A DNA stretch of 64,000 nt, from contig NZ_CP046509.1 in NCBI RefSeq assembly GCF_009738185.1, forward strand, positions 3,971,501 through 4,035,500, given 5' to 3'. The first letter of the stretch is position 1. The number at the start of each line of letters is the position of its first letter. Position numbers and translations under genes: made by a program. A model generated the notes under the pieces. It ran no database searches. It was not told where the DNA came from and saw only the letters and a program-made list of their open reading frames with translations. The DNA comes from Erwinia sorbitola. GTDB lineage: Bacteria > Pseudomonadota > Gammaproteobacteria > Enterobacterales > Enterobacteriaceae. Below are positions 8,565 to 17,096 of the stretch, piece by piece.

Positions 8565-9209
8565 TTAAGGCCGTTGCAATGCGGCGCGATCGGCCTCGCA
8601 CTCTGCCCGACAGCAGCACCCCTCAAGATGATCGTTCACCAGCCCCAGCGCCTGCATCAGCGCATAGCAGGTAACCGGGCCGACCCACGTCCAGCCGCGT
8701 TTTTTTAGCGCTTTCGACATCGCTATCGCTTCCGGCGAAGTGCTCTGCGTCTGCCAGAATTGCAGGTCAACCCGCAGCGGCCGGTTATCTGCCGTTGGTT
8801 CAAACTGCCAGAACCAGGCGGCCAGCGACCCGGCTTCCGTTACCAGCGCCTGGGCGCAGCGGGCATTGTTAATGGCTGAAAGGATCTTGGCGCGATTTCT
8901 GACGATACTTTTATCCACCATCAGTCGTGCCACATCCTGCTCGCTATAGGCAGCCACCCTGTCGAAATCGAAACCGTCGAAGGCGCGACGAAAATTTTCG
9001 CGCTTGTTATAAATCAGGTGCCAGGACATGCCGGAGTGAAAACTTTCCAGGCAGACTTTTTCAAACAGCAGACGATCGCTGACCACCGGCCTGCCCCACT
9101 CACTATCGTGATAGTCCGGCATGTTGGCCTGCCAGGCGCAACAGATACGCCCATCATCGGTGATGCGCAGGCCCGCCTGCTGGAGTTCTGCTTCGTCAGT
9201 TGCCGCCAT
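8565..9209 (-). CDS. tag: DNA-3-methyladenine glycosylase I
   Basis: 214-aa Tag-family base-excision glycosylase removing 3-methyladenine from DNA. Zinc-binding residues are visible at both ends: CCAW near residue 23, the PDYHDSEWG His and the C-terminal NDHLEGCCC cluster. VCLESFHSGMSW carries the catalytic Glu region and SKALKKRGWTWVGPVTCYALMQALG the conserved core. ATG at 9209 (MAATDEAEL) with AGGGAGAG upstream is preferred over a 23-residue-longer frame. It is about 25 residues longer than E. coli Tag at each end combined, and its 5' end faces yghU divergently. Confidence 0.88.
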   Translation of the reverse strand: MAATDEAELQQAGLRITDDGRICCAWQANMPDYHDSEWGRPVVSDRLLFEKVCLESFHSGMSWHLIYNKRENFRRAFDGFDFDRVAAYSEQDVARLMVDKSIVRNRAKILSAINNARCAQALVTEAGSLAAWFWQFEPTADNRPLRVDLQFWQTQSTSPEAIAMSKALKKRGWTWVGPVTCYALMQALGLVNDHLEGCCCRAECEADRAALQRP

Positions 9210-9345
9210 TTTTTTCTCTCCCTGTGATAAACAGTGCTCTTTGAGGATAAACCTGCGGCTCCCGGCAATGCTATACATGAACGCTGTTTACCTGCATTTT
9301 AAACCACTACCACACCCATTTACCGTGAAAAGGGCCATGACTGCT

Positions 9346-10197
9346 ATGAGTAATAACGACTATCAGCCAGCGAAAGTCTGGAGCGAGAATAAAGGCCTCG
9401 GAGGTACCTGGGGCAGCATTAACCGTCCAACGGCTGGCGCACGTTTCGAGGCCGACCTGCCGGTGGGAAAACACCCGTTGCAGCTCTATTCACTGGGAAC
9501 ACCGAACGGGCAGAAGGTGACCATTCTGCTGGAGGAGCTGCTGGCGCTGAATGTACAAGGTGCGGAGTATGACGCGCATCTGATCCGCATCGGTGAAAGC
9601 GAACAGTTCTCTTCCGGCTTTGTGGCGCTAAACCCGAATTCAAAAATCCCGGCGCTGCTGGATACCACCACCATCCCGGGCATCCGCGTGTTTGAGTCCG
9701 GAGCTATCCTGCTCTATCTGGCAGAAAAGTTTGGTCACTTCTTGCCAAAAGATCTGGCTGGTCGCACCGAAACGCTGAACTGGCTGTTCTGGCTACAGGG
9801 CGCAGCACCTTACCTCGGCGGCGGCTTCGGGCATTTCTATCACTATGCACCGGTCAAAATTGAATACGCCATCGATCGCTTTACCATGGAAGCCAAACGC
9901 CAGCTCGACCTGCTGGATAAACAGCTGGCAGAGCATCGCTATATTGCCGGGGATGAGTACAGCATTGCGGATATCGCCATCTGGCCTTGGTACGGCGCGC
10001 TGGTACAGGGATTGATGTATGACGCGGCAGAGTTTATTGATGCTGCCTCGTATAAAAATCTGCTGCGCTGGGCCGATGAGGTGGCGCAGCGTCCGGCGGT
10101 GAAACGGGGTCGCATCGTTAACCGCACCTGGGGTGCACCGGAAGAGCAGCTGGCCGAACGTCACGACGCGTCAGACTTCGACAAACTCGGCCTGTAA
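9346..10197 (+). CDS. yghU: Glutathione S-transferase-like protein YghU
   Basis: 283-aa Nu-class GST, closely matching the E. coli YghU pattern: NDYQPAKVW at the start, PLQLYSLGTPNGQKVTI for the thioredoxin-fold entry, NPNSKIPAL for the cis-Pro loop and RVFESGAILLYLAEKFG for glutathione binding, then the all-helical C-domain ending RHDASDFDKLGL. Nu-class enzymes bind two glutathiones and show disulfide reductase activity. ATG at 9346 aligns with the E. coli start; ATG at 9337 is three codons upstream and in frame and cannot be excluded. Confidence 0.92.
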   Translation: MSNNDYQPAKVWSENKGLGGTWGSINRPTAGARFEADLPVGKHPLQLYSLGTPNGQKVTILLEELLALNVQGAEYDAHLIRIGESEQFSSGFVALNPNSKIPALLDTTTIPGIRVFESGAILLYLAEKFGHFLPKDLAGRTETLNWLFWLQGAAPYLGGGFGHFYHYAPVKIEYAIDRFTMEAKRQLDLLDKQLAEHRYIAGDEYSIADIAIWPWYGALVQGLMYDAAEFIDAASYKNLLRWADEVAQRPAVKRGRIVNRTWGAPEEQLAERHDASDFDKLGL

Positions 10198-10248
10198 CAG
10201 GCAGGGGCGACCGGATAACAGGCCGCCCCACTCTACTCTGCCCGCCGG

Positions 10249-10929
10249 TTAGAGGCCGAGCTTATCCTGTAATTCCTTCAGCGACGTCACCTGCCAGGTC
10301 GGGTGGATCCCTTCCGGCTGTGCGCGTCCGTCGGCATTCAACCAGCAGGTTGCCATGCCCGCGTTGATACCGCCAAGAATATCCGAATCAGGGTTATCAC
10401 CCACCATCAGCACACGCTCACGCGGCGGATTACCCATCTGGTTTAACGCATAATTGAAGATTGCCGGATGTGGTTTGGCATAACCCACCTGTTCAGAGAT
10501 CACCAGCAGATCGAAAACGCCGAGAAAACCGGTACGTTCAAGACGAGCCTGTTGCAGCGCGGTAAAACCGTTGGTGATAATACCCACTTTCACCCGGCCT
10601 TTTAGCGCATTCAGCAGTTCGGCGGCCCCGGCCAGCGGCGTACAGATCTCTGCCATCGCATTCAAAAAGCCTTTATTCAGCTCATGAGGTGTCGCATCCA
10701 GCTTCGCAGCCCAGCTCTCAAAACGCTGATGCTGTAACTGTAAGGCACTGATCGCCCCGTTCTGATAGTCCACCCACAGCGGCTTATTGATTGCCTGATA
10801 ATCATCGTAATCGGCACGACTGAACTGCACATCATAGTGCTGGAACAGACGCTGCAAACCGGCAAACGCATCGAAGTGGAATAGCGTGTCGTCTGCATCA
10901 AAGAGGATCCAGTCCCAGTCTTGTAGCAT
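10249..10929 (-). CDS. yjjG: HAD-family pyrimidine 5'-nucleotidase YjjG
   Basis: 226-aa HAD phosphatase with the nucleophile motif FDADDTLFHFD (Asp11, Asp13), a Ser/Thr motif in IITNG, Lys in GYAKPHPAIF and the acidic motif MVGDNPDSDILGG. YjjG removes phosphate from dUMP, dTMP and non-canonical pyrimidine nucleotides (housecleaning). It is 15 bp downstream of rimI, in the order holD-rimI-yjjG as in E. coli. Confidence 0.94.
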   Translation of the reverse strand: MLQDWDWILFDADDTLFHFDAFAGLQRLFQHYDVQFSRADYDDYQAINKPLWVDYQNGAISALQLQHQRFESWAAKLDATPHELNKGFLNAMAEICTPLAGAAELLNALKGRVKVGIITNGFTALQQARLERTGFLGVFDLLVISEQVGYAKPHPAIFNYALNQMGNPPRERVLMVGDNPDSDILGGINAGMATCWLNADGRAQPEGIHPTWQVTSLKELQDKLGL

Positions 10930-10944
10930 CGGTAATGTTCCTGG

Positions 10945-11385
10945 TTAAATTGTCAGAGCCATCATGATCGCGTCTTCTTTACCCTCTTTCGTTGGGTAAT
11001 AATTGCGGCGAATCGAGACTTCATTGAAATCCAGCTGCTCATACAGCGCAATAGCCGCGCTGTTCGAAGCGCGCACTTCCAGCCACAGCGTTAGCACGCC
11101 GCGCTGTTCCAGTTCGCTAATCAAATGCTGTAACAGCTGCCGTCCCAGGCCACGGCGTTGAAATGCCGGATCGACCGCAAGGTTGAACAGCGTGGCCTCG
11201 TCCAGCACCACCTGAGTGATGGCAAACGCGGCCAGCACGCCGTCAACCTCCAGGCGGAAGTTCAGGTAACGTTCACCCTGATTACTGGCAAAGGTTTTTT
11301 CTGTCCAGGGAAAAGCGTGGCTGCGCTGCTCAATGGCAAACGCCCGTTCAAGGTCGTGCGTTGTGAGTAAAGAAATCTGATTCAT
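10945..11385 (-). CDS. rimI: Ribosomal protein bS18 N-alanine acetyltransferase RimI
   Basis: 146-aa GNAT acetyltransferase. The acetyl-CoA loop RRGLGRQLL, EQRSHAFPWTEKTFASNQGERYLNF and the C-terminal RRNYYPTKEGKEDAIMM match RimI. ATG at 11385 (MNQISLL) is chosen because it aligns with the E. coli start; upstream codons belong to holD, which it overlaps by 38 bp, so translation is probably coupled. Confidence 0.94.
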   Translation of the reverse strand: MNQISLLTTHDLERAFAIEQRSHAFPWTEKTFASNQGERYLNFRLEVDGVLAAFAITQVVLDEATLFNLAVDPAFQRRGLGRQLLQHLISELEQRGVLTLWLEVRASNSAAIALYEQLDFNEVSIRRNYYPTKEGKEDAIMMALTI

Positions 11386-11767
11386 GTTGGCAAATTTGCA
11401 GCCAGAGCGCCCGTTTGGCGTCGGCATTGTGATAAAGCTCCGCCAGCAAGGGCGAGGCAAGTTGGGTTCCGGCCAATGGCACCGGGGCATCAAGTCCTAA
11501 ACGCCAGCTATTGCAGCTGGCATCATCCGGCAACATCGCCAGCTGATCGGGAGTGAATAGCTGTACCTGCGGTTCACGCAGATTCAGGGCGCGCAGCACA
11601 TCCATCACTAACGGATCGTGCAGTGCAGGCAGCGTTTCCGCCACAATCACCAGGCGGGTGTCTGCGGGCAGAGTCACCGCAATTTCCCCTTGCAGCGCGC
11701 GTGGACGCCGCAGCGTATATTGCGTAATGCCCATTTGCTGTAATAACCAGTCACGTCTGGAAGACAT
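11348..11767 (-). CDS. holD: DNA polymerase III psi subunit HolD
   Basis: 139-aa psi subunit, which joins chi to the clamp loader and links the polymerase to SSB. The start MSSRRDWLLQQMGIT and the segments LRRPRALQGEIAV and SCNSWRLG match the family, as does the length (137 in E. coli). ATG at 11767 is chosen by that alignment. The 3' end overlaps rimI. The region upstream holds tandem repeats rather than an obvious promoter. Confidence 0.92.
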   Translation of the reverse strand: MSSRRDWLLQQMGITQYTLRRPRALQGEIAVTLPADTRLVIVAETLPALHDPLVMDVLRALNLREPQVQLFTPDQLAMLPDDASCNSWRLGLDAPVPLAGTQLASPLLAELYHNADAKRALWLQICQHESDFFTHNARP

Positions 11768-11865
11768 CTTTATATTTTCCTGTCTGGTCGCCTGATTGCG
11801 CCGCCATGCTAGCAAATTCGTTGAAACTGCGCCAACAAACCACAGTATTAAGCCGGATAATACAC

Positions 11866-12143
11866 GCAGCCAACACCGTTGCAGTTTCAAGTATGCCAGC
11901 CCATATACCCCAAAAATTGGAGTTGCAACAAGGCGGCAAGGGGATGAGTCCCCGGGAGCTTACTCCGGTAAGTGACCGGGGTGAATACGCGCAGCCAGCA
12001 CAGTTGCAGCTTCAAGTATGCCAGGCCTGTACCCAAATAATTGGAGTTGCAACAAGGCGGCAAGGGGATGAGTCCCCGGGAGCTTACTCCGGTAAGTGAC
12101 CGGGGTGAATACGCGCAGCCAACACAGTTGCAGCTTCAAGTAT
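11866..12143. repeat. Tandem ~124-bp hairpin elements between holD and rsmC
   Basis: Two near-identical copies (11917-12019 and 12041-12143) plus a truncated right arm (11866-11900). Each copy has outer arms TTGGAGTTGCAAC and GTTGCAGCTTCAA and a nested core CCCCGG-GAG-CTTAC-TCCG-GTAAG-TGA-CCGGGG, so a full copy folds into a long imperfect hairpin. They fill most of the 416-bp gap between divergent holD and rsmC. The rest of the gap shows only a TATAAT-like segment (TATAAT at about 12150) close to the rsmC start. Confidence 0.85.
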
Positions 12144-12183
12144 GCAGGGTATAATCGCCGCTCTGATTTATAAGGAGCCATCG

Positions 12184-13212
12184 ATGTCCGCATTTACCCC
12201 GGCCAGTGAAGTGATACTGCGCCATAGTGATGAGTTTACTGAACGCCGCGTGCTTTTTGCTGGTGACCTGCAGGATGACCTGCCCGCCCAGCTGGAAACC
12301 GCGCTGAGCCGGGTACATACCCAGCAATACCATCACTGGCAGATCCTCAGCCGTGCCCTTGGGGAGAGCGCCCATTATGGCCTGGTTGCCACCGCTGAGG
12401 TGGTCGCCGACTGCGATACCCTGGTCTATTACTGGCCAAAGAACAAGCCGGAAGCACAGTTCCAGCTGCAGAATTTGCTGTCACTGCTGCCCGTTGGCAG
12501 CGATATTTTCGTTATCGGTGAAAACCGTAGCGGCGTGCGCAGTGCGGAGCAGATGCTGGAAGGTTGGGCTTCGGTCACCAAGATCGACAGCGCCCGCCGC
12601 TGTGGTCTTTATCATGGTCGCCTGGATAAACAGCCTGCCTTTGATGTTGACACTTTCTGGGATGAATACCCGCTGGGCGATTTGACCATCAAAACGCTGC
12701 CGGGCGTATTCAGTCGCGATGCGCTGGATATCGGCAGCCAGCTGCTGCTCTCCACCCTTAAGCCACACACTAAAGGCAAAGTGCTGGATATGGGCTGTGG
12801 TGCGGGTGTGATTGCGGCGCTGCTTGCCAGCCACTCACCAAAAGTGCGCCTGACGCTGACCGATGTGAACGCTGCCGCTATCGAAGCCAGTAAAGCCACT
12901 CTGGCGGCGAACCAGCTGGAAGGCGAAGTATTCGCCAGTAATGTCTACTCCGACATTCCGGGCCGCTTCGATATGATCCTCTCCAACCCACCGTTCCATG
13001 ACGGAGTGCAGACCAGCCTGGATGCTGCGCATACGCTGATCCGTGGGGCGATCACTCACCTTAACACCGGCGGTGAACTGAGGATTGTGGCGAATGCCTT
13101 CCTGCCTTACCCGCAGGTGCTGGATGAGACCTTCGGCAGCCATGAAGTGCTGTTGCAGAACGGGCGTTTCAAAGTGTACCGCGCAGTGAAAGGGCGTATG
13201 CCGAAGAAATAA
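12184..13212 (+). CDS. rsmC: 16S rRNA (guanine-1207-N2)-methyltransferase RsmC
   Basis: 342-aa protein made of two tandem Rossmann-type domains. The C-terminal domain is catalytic, with the SAM motif VLDMGCGAG (around residue 202) and the N2-guanine methyltransferase motif NPPFHDG (around 268). Start MSAFTPASEV with TAAGGAGCC upstream. It modifies G1207 in the 30S subunit. It is divergent from holD, and its 3' end runs into a palindrome array. Confidence 0.96.
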   Translation: MSAFTPASEVILRHSDEFTERRVLFAGDLQDDLPAQLETALSRVHTQQYHHWQILSRALGESAHYGLVATAEVVADCDTLVYYWPKNKPEAQFQLQNLLSLLPVGSDIFVIGENRSGVRSAEQMLEGWASVTKIDSARRCGLYHGRLDKQPAFDVDTFWDEYPLGDLTIKTLPGVFSRDALDIGSQLLLSTLKPHTKGKVLDMGCGAGVIAALLASHSPKVRLTLTDVNAAAIEASKATLAANQLEGEVFASNVYSDIPGRFDMILSNPPFHDGVQTSLDAAHTLIRGAITHLNTGGELRIVANAFLPYPQVLDETFGSHEVLLQNGRFKVYRAVKGRMPKK

Positions 13213-13232
13213 TCGCCCGGGGCAGCGATACA

Positions 13233-13412
13233 GGGGTCAGGCACGCCTGACCCGCCTTATACGTCTCTCCTTGCTCCCGCCGTAGGGGTCAGGTACGTCT
13301 GCCCCGTCTTATACGCCTCTCCCTGCTTCTACCGTAGGGGTCAGGCACGCCTGACCCGCCTTATACGCCTCTCCCTGCTCCCGCCGTAGGGGTCAGGCAC
13401 GCCTGACCCGCC
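13233..13412. repeat. Four tandem 52-bp units, each with a GGGTCAGG...CCTGACCC palindrome
   Basis: Units begin at GGGG 13233, 13285, 13337 and 13389 (period exactly 52). Each carries the palindrome GGGGTCAGGCACGCCTGACCC and a conserved spacer (CGCCTTATACGCCTCTCCCTGCTCCCGCCGTA). The second unit has changes in both arms (GGTCAGGTACGTCTGCCCC). The array lies between rsmC and the tRNA-Leu promoter and could serve as a terminator or mRNA 3' stabiliser for rsmC. Confidence 0.9.
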
Positions 13413-13454
13413 GTTGTTTTTCCAGGCGGTTGTTTCAACAATAAGAAATAACTG

Positions 13455-13491
13455 TTGACGTACCTGGTAAAATCTCTAGAATGCGCCTCCG
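13455..13491 (+). promoter_or_regulatory. Promoter of the tRNA-Leu operon
   Basis: TTGACG (13455-13460), a 16-bp spacer and TAGAAT (13477-13482) are followed by a GC-rich discriminator (GCGCCTCCG), as in stringently controlled stable-RNA promoters. The first tRNA begins 44 bp after the -10. Confidence 0.8.
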
Positions 13492-13525
13492 TGGTTGCGA
13501 TATAACTTTGTTATGTTGCGGGTAT

Positions 13526-13612
13526 GCGAAGGTGGCGGAATTGGTAGACGCGCTAGCTTCAGGTGTTAGTGTCTTAACGGACGTGAGGGTTCAAGTCCCT
13601 CTCTTCGCACCA
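13526..13612 (+). tRNA. leuQ: tRNA-Leu(CAG), copy 1
   Basis: 87-nt class II tRNA with encoded CCA. The acceptor GCGAAGG pairs with CTTCGC, and the anticodon stem-loop CTAGC-TTCAGGT-GTTAG gives anticodon CAG. A long variable arm and T-loop GGTTCAAGTCC are present. It corresponds to the leuQPV cluster next to this region in E. coli; the letter assigned is by position only. Confidence 0.96.
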
Positions 13613-13645
13613 AAAACCACGTTGTTCATATTACGCAGCATCTGC

Positions 13646-13732
13646 GCGAAGGTGGCGGAATTGGTAGACGCGCTAGCTTCAGGTGTTAGTGTCTTAACGG
13701 ACGTGAGGGTTCAAGTCCCTCTCTTCGCACCA
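13646..13732 (+). tRNA. leuP: tRNA-Leu(CAG), copy 2
   Basis: Identical in sequence to copy 1 over 87 nt, with a 33-bp spacer. Anticodon CAG, encoded CCA. Co-transcribed from the promoter at 13455. Confidence 0.96.
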
Positions 13733-13766
13733 AATGCGGTGATATGAATAGATAGTTCAACAGGAC

Positions 13767-13853
13767 GCGAAGGTGGCGGAATTGGTAGACGCGCTAGCTT
13801 CAGGTGTTAGTGTCTTAACGGACGTGAGGGTTCAAGTCCCTCTCTTCGCACCA
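13767..13853 (+). tRNA. leuV: tRNA-Leu(CAG), copy 3
   Basis: Identical to copies 1 and 2, with a 34-bp spacer. It is followed by a direct repeat of GTTGAATACCTCTGAA (two copies between 13855 and 13888), and no classical terminator is visible. Confidence 0.96.
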
Positions 13854-13997
13854 TGTTGAATACCTCTGAAGTTGAATACCTCTGAAATTCCTTCCAAGAT
13901 ATCTCCTCATTTTTCAAAACATTCAATCAGTAAAAAATAATACCCCTGATTTAATATGCTCCCTGCTCTGCTATTTTCTTGCTGCTAACACTACAGC

Positions 13998-14234
13998 TTA
14001 TAGCGTTGAATAATTTACAGATATCGCCGCAATACCGCCCGCCAGCGCAATGCAGGAAGGCAGCAGCATATAGTGGCGCAGCCGCTTATGAAACAGCATC
14101 ACCACCGTCGCCAGAAACGCCACCACCATTAGCACACGCCACTCGCTGAATGACAATTCCATCAACGTTACCAGCGGCATCAGTGCGCAGGGCACCAGCA
14201 CCCCCCAGCCACTATCCAGTGTTTTTCCTGTCAT
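13998..14234 (-). CDS. Small inner-membrane protein, probably DUF1435
   Basis: 78-aa protein from ATG 14234 (MTGKTLDSGWGVLVP). A longer frame would need a TTG start at 14258. Three hydrophobic segments are visible (VPCALMPLVTL, VLMVVAFLATVVML and LPSCIALAGGIAAI) with a basic loop HKRLRHYMLLPSC. This resembles the ~80-aa enterobacterial DUF1435 family, function unknown. A Fur-box-like sequence lies 27 bp upstream of the start, suggesting iron control. Family assignment is from memory. Confidence 0.65.
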   Translation of the reverse strand: MTGKTLDSGWGVLVPCALMPLVTLMELSFSEWRVLMVVAFLATVVMLFHKRLRHYMLLPSCIALAGGIAAISVNYSTL

Positions 14235-14260
14235 CTGGTTAACCCCACACAATCTCAAAT

Positions 14261-14279
14261 GATAATGATTACCAATAGC
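14261..14279. promoter_or_regulatory. Fur-box-like sequence between DUF1435 gene and diguanylate cyclase
   Basis: GATAATGATTACCAATAGC matches 15 of 19 positions of the Fur consensus GATAATGATAATCATTATC. It lies upstream of both the minus-strand small membrane gene and the plus-strand GGDEF gene, so it could control either or both. Confidence 0.6.
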
Positions 14280-14483
14280 ATATGATAGTTCTTATCACTT
14301 TGCAGCAAGATTGTTGAAACTTTATCCCTGCGGATGACAGCCCTAGGTTTAAGTGGTAAATTGGCAGCGATCACTATTCAGAAAAATCTAATAATAACGG
14401 CTCTACACTATTCCAATTACGAGATATCGGCCACGTCCGTGTGCCATCACTTTGATATTTCAGGGCAGTCACGAGTAACTATA

Positions 14484-15581
14484 ATGAAATTACAAAGCTA
14501 CGATGAATTGCTTCACAGCAAGCATCGGCTATCGCTGATGCTATTTCTTTTTTTAAACACAGCTACTGCCGTCTTTTGCATGTTTAATGTTAATAGCCTT
14601 GCCGTATCAATGGTCACTGCCCCCACGGCAATCATCATAATATTGAGCATAATGTTACTAATATGGATGGTTTTAAAACCTTTAGGTAAATTTCCACTAT
14701 TAAATATTGCCGCGCTACTGACCGGATTACTTTGGGCCTGGCAAATCGTGTTGAAGTATCACCAGAGCTTTTATTTCGATGATAGCTATCTGCTGGTTGC
14801 TCTGGTCAGCGTATTCTTTATCAGTGCTATTGCGCTGGGCGATCACCTGCTCGCCTTCTGCCTGCACACGGCGCCCGCTTCCGCAACGGTGCTGATGCTC
14901 GATCACGGCCAGAATACGCTGGTGATCCTGTTTACCATTTTCCTGCCGCTGTTTGGTTTTACCCTGCATCATCTGATGCAGCGTCGGCGCGATAACTTTA
15001 CCCAGCGCCTTGTCAGCCAGCTGTACGAAGAGAAAGAGACCTACAGCGACCTGAGTATGCTCGACCCGCTCACCGGGCTGTATAACCGCCGGGGGCTGAA
15101 AAACCGTCTTGAAAATATTCTTGATAACCATGCAGGCAGCCACTTTGTTCTGCTGCTGGATATTGACCATTTCAAAGCTTATAACGACAACTACGGCCAT
15201 GCGATGGGTGACCAGGCGCTGGCCCGCGTCTCGGTGGCTATCCGCGATGCGGTGCGCTCACGCGATATTGTCACCCGTTACGGCGGCGAGGAGTTTCTGG
15301 TGTTATTGACTAACGTTAATGAGTCGATAGCCATGAAGCTGGCAGAGCGTATTCGTCAATACGTACTGGATCTGGAAATTCCCCATCGCTTTAATGACCG
15401 GGTCGCGACTCATGTCACCATTAGTGCCGGAATCGCCCCACTGATTGAAGATGATTTTGACAATGCGCTGGCGAATGCCGATCGTGCATTATATCTGGCA
15501 AAGAATCAGGGCCGTAATACCATTCTCTCACATCATGATATGGTAAAAAGACCTCTCAACCAGCGTGCCGATGTACTATAA
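14484..15581 (+). CDS. Membrane-bound diguanylate cyclase (GGDEF)
   Basis: 365-aa protein with a hydrophobic N-terminal half, about six membrane segments in residues 15-180, followed by a short helix and a GGDEF domain. Catalytic GGEEF is at residues 267-271 (RYGGEEFLVLL), preceded exactly five residues upstream by an RxxD inhibitory site (RSRD). DIDHFKAYNDNYGHAMGDQAL carries the metal and substrate residues. It should be an active, product-inhibited c-di-GMP synthase. No EAL domain is present. ATG at 14484 is preferred over an upstream extension because the hydrophobic sensor domain starts shortly after it. Confidence 0.9.
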   Translation: MKLQSYDELLHSKHRLSLMLFLFLNTATAVFCMFNVNSLAVSMVTAPTAIIIILSIMLLIWMVLKPLGKFPLLNIAALLTGLLWAWQIVLKYHQSFYFDDSYLLVALVSVFFISAIALGDHLLAFCLHTAPASATVLMLDHGQNTLVILFTIFLPLFGFTLHHLMQRRRDNFTQRLVSQLYEEKETYSDLSMLDPLTGLYNRRGLKNRLENILDNHAGSHFVLLLDIDHFKAYNDNYGHAMGDQALARVSVAIRDAVRSRDIVTRYGGEEFLVLLTNVNESIAMKLAERIRQYVLDLEIPHRFNDRVATHVTISAGIAPLIEDDFDNALANADRALYLAKNQGRNTILSHHDMVKRPLNQRADVL

Positions 15582-15619
15582 AAAATGAAGTTGGCCTATT
15601 TTCGGGCCAACTCATTTTA
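15582..15619. terminator. Terminator between diguanylate cyclase and MFS gene
   Basis: AAAATGA-AGTTGGCC / GGCCAACT-CATTTT forms a stem around TATTTTCG, with A/T runs on both sides. It can therefore terminate in both directions between these convergent genes. Confidence 0.8.
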
Positions 15620-15720
15620 AAAACTTAACCTTTTTTTTAATACAAATGACCGCCAGGCCGCATGAAATTAAGATATTATCGCGAATTAAGTTATTAACTG
15701 ATTAATGGCCGTGTTTATTT

Positions 15721-16926
15721 CTATGGCTGACCGGAAATTTTCACCCCACGCGTTTCTCGTCCAAAGGCAACAATCAGGCAGATTAAAACGGCCACCGTAC
15801 CAGCGACTATCGCCATTGCCAGCCCATAGTTATTGCCATGAGCCACGGCAATTTTTGATTGCAGCGTGGCATTAACCGAGGCCACCAGATTCCCCAGCTG
15901 ATAGACAAAACCTGGCAGCACAGCGCGCGCGTTGGCCGGTACCAGTTCGGTCAGCCAGCCCGGCACTACGCCCCAGGCCCCCTGCACCATAAACTGCATC
16001 AGAAATGCGCCAATCCCCACCATCCAGGATCCACTGGCAAACGCCCATAGCGGCAGCACCGGTAATGCCAGGAAAGCAGCAATCATAATCGCCTTCTTAC
16101 GGCCTATCTTTTCCGACAGCGCCCCAAAGATAACCCCGCCAAGAATCGCCGCAATATTGTAGAAGATGGCAATAATACTGATGGTGTGTGGCTCAAAACC
16201 ATGCTGAATTTTCAGATAAGTTGGATAGAGATCCTGGGTTCCATGGCTGAAAAAGTTAAAGCAGGCCATTAACAACACCAGATAGAGGCAGAGCTTCCAG
16301 TGACTTTTAAGCACTGGCAATAGCGCCACGCTCTCTTTGCGCTGACGCGCCGCCAGCCAGACGGGTGATTCCGGCACCTTAAAATAGATAAACGGCAGCA
16401 GCAGCACTGGCAGAGCGCCAATCAGAAACATTCCGCGCCAGCCCACCAGACTGTAGGACAGGCCAAAAACTATCGAAGCCAGCAGATATCCACACGGGTA
16501 GCCCGCCTGAAATATCCCGGACATCAGGCCGCGTGAGCGATCGGGAATTGTTTCCATCGCCAGAGACGACGCCACGCCCCATACGCCGCCCATCGCCACG
16601 CCGTAAATTACGCGGAAGATAAGAAACCACAGCAGTGAAGGTGACCAGGCAGAAAGCAGCTCAAAGACGGTGAAGGCAACGATATTGAGCATCAGGATCG
16701 GGCGGCGGCCAAACTTTTCCGCGAGGCGACCAAACAGCAGCGCCCCTATCGGCCGCACCGCCAGCGTCAGCATAATTGCCAGCGACACATCGGTGATGCT
16801 GACGTGGAAATTTTCCGCAATATCGCTGAGTACAAACACCAGAATAAAGAAGTCAAATGCGTCCAGCATCCAGCTGCCAAAACTGGCGAACGCCACATTA
16901 CGTTGAGTGGAAGTCCAGTTAAACAT
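15721..16926 (-). CDS. MFS carboxylate-type transporter (sialate:H+ symporter-like)
   Basis: 401-aa MFS carrier with about 12 membrane segments. Loop motifs are GRLAEKFGRRP between helices 2-3 and GALSEKIGRKK between helices 8-9. The N-terminus (TSTQRNVAFASFGSWMLDAFDFFIL) has the WxxDAFDF signature of carriers for lactate, pyruvate, sialate or aromatic acids. The substrate cannot be named, as no catabolic gene is adjacent. ATG at 16926 is chosen because AGGA lies upstream and the family begins there. Confidence 0.8.
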   Translation of the reverse strand: MFNWTSTQRNVAFASFGSWMLDAFDFFILVFVLSDIAENFHVSITDVSLAIMLTLAVRPIGALLFGRLAEKFGRRPILMLNIVAFTVFELLSAWSPSLLWFLIFRVIYGVAMGGVWGVASSLAMETIPDRSRGLMSGIFQAGYPCGYLLASIVFGLSYSLVGWRGMFLIGALPVLLLPFIYFKVPESPVWLAARQRKESVALLPVLKSHWKLCLYLVLLMACFNFFSHGTQDLYPTYLKIQHGFEPHTISIIAIFYNIAAILGGVIFGALSEKIGRKKAIMIAAFLALPVLPLWAFASGSWMVGIGAFLMQFMVQGAWGVVPGWLTELVPANARAVLPGFVYQLGNLVASVNATLQSKIAVAHGNNYGLAMAIVAGTVAVLICLIVAFGRETRGVKISGQP

Positions 16927-17096
16927 AGGGAGGGAGTCCTGTCTTAGAGACAAACAAAAAATGTTAACCATTTGTTTATAGCATGTAAGACAGCGGTCGA
17001 TTATGGCGCTTTTGTCAGGCTTGGCAGCAGACTGTAAAGAGAGATGTCATTTTGTTACCAGGCTAATGATTAGACTGGTAACTTTCAGTTCACTGG

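Noticed and set aside
9121..9345. Extended N-terminus of YghU upstream of 9346
   Set aside because: The extension overlaps tag on the opposite strand, has no similarity to the family and the short form aligns with E. coli YghU.
13233..13412. CRISPR array (regular 52-bp period)
   Set aside because: The spacers are conserved between units rather than unique, the repeated part is a full palindrome and no cas genes are present. The same reasoning applies to 31322-31890 and 62968-63290.
13481..13747. 88-aa ORF with duplicated AKVAELVDALASGVSVLTDVRVQVPLFAP
   Set aside because: This is the well-known false translation of tandem tRNA-Leu genes.
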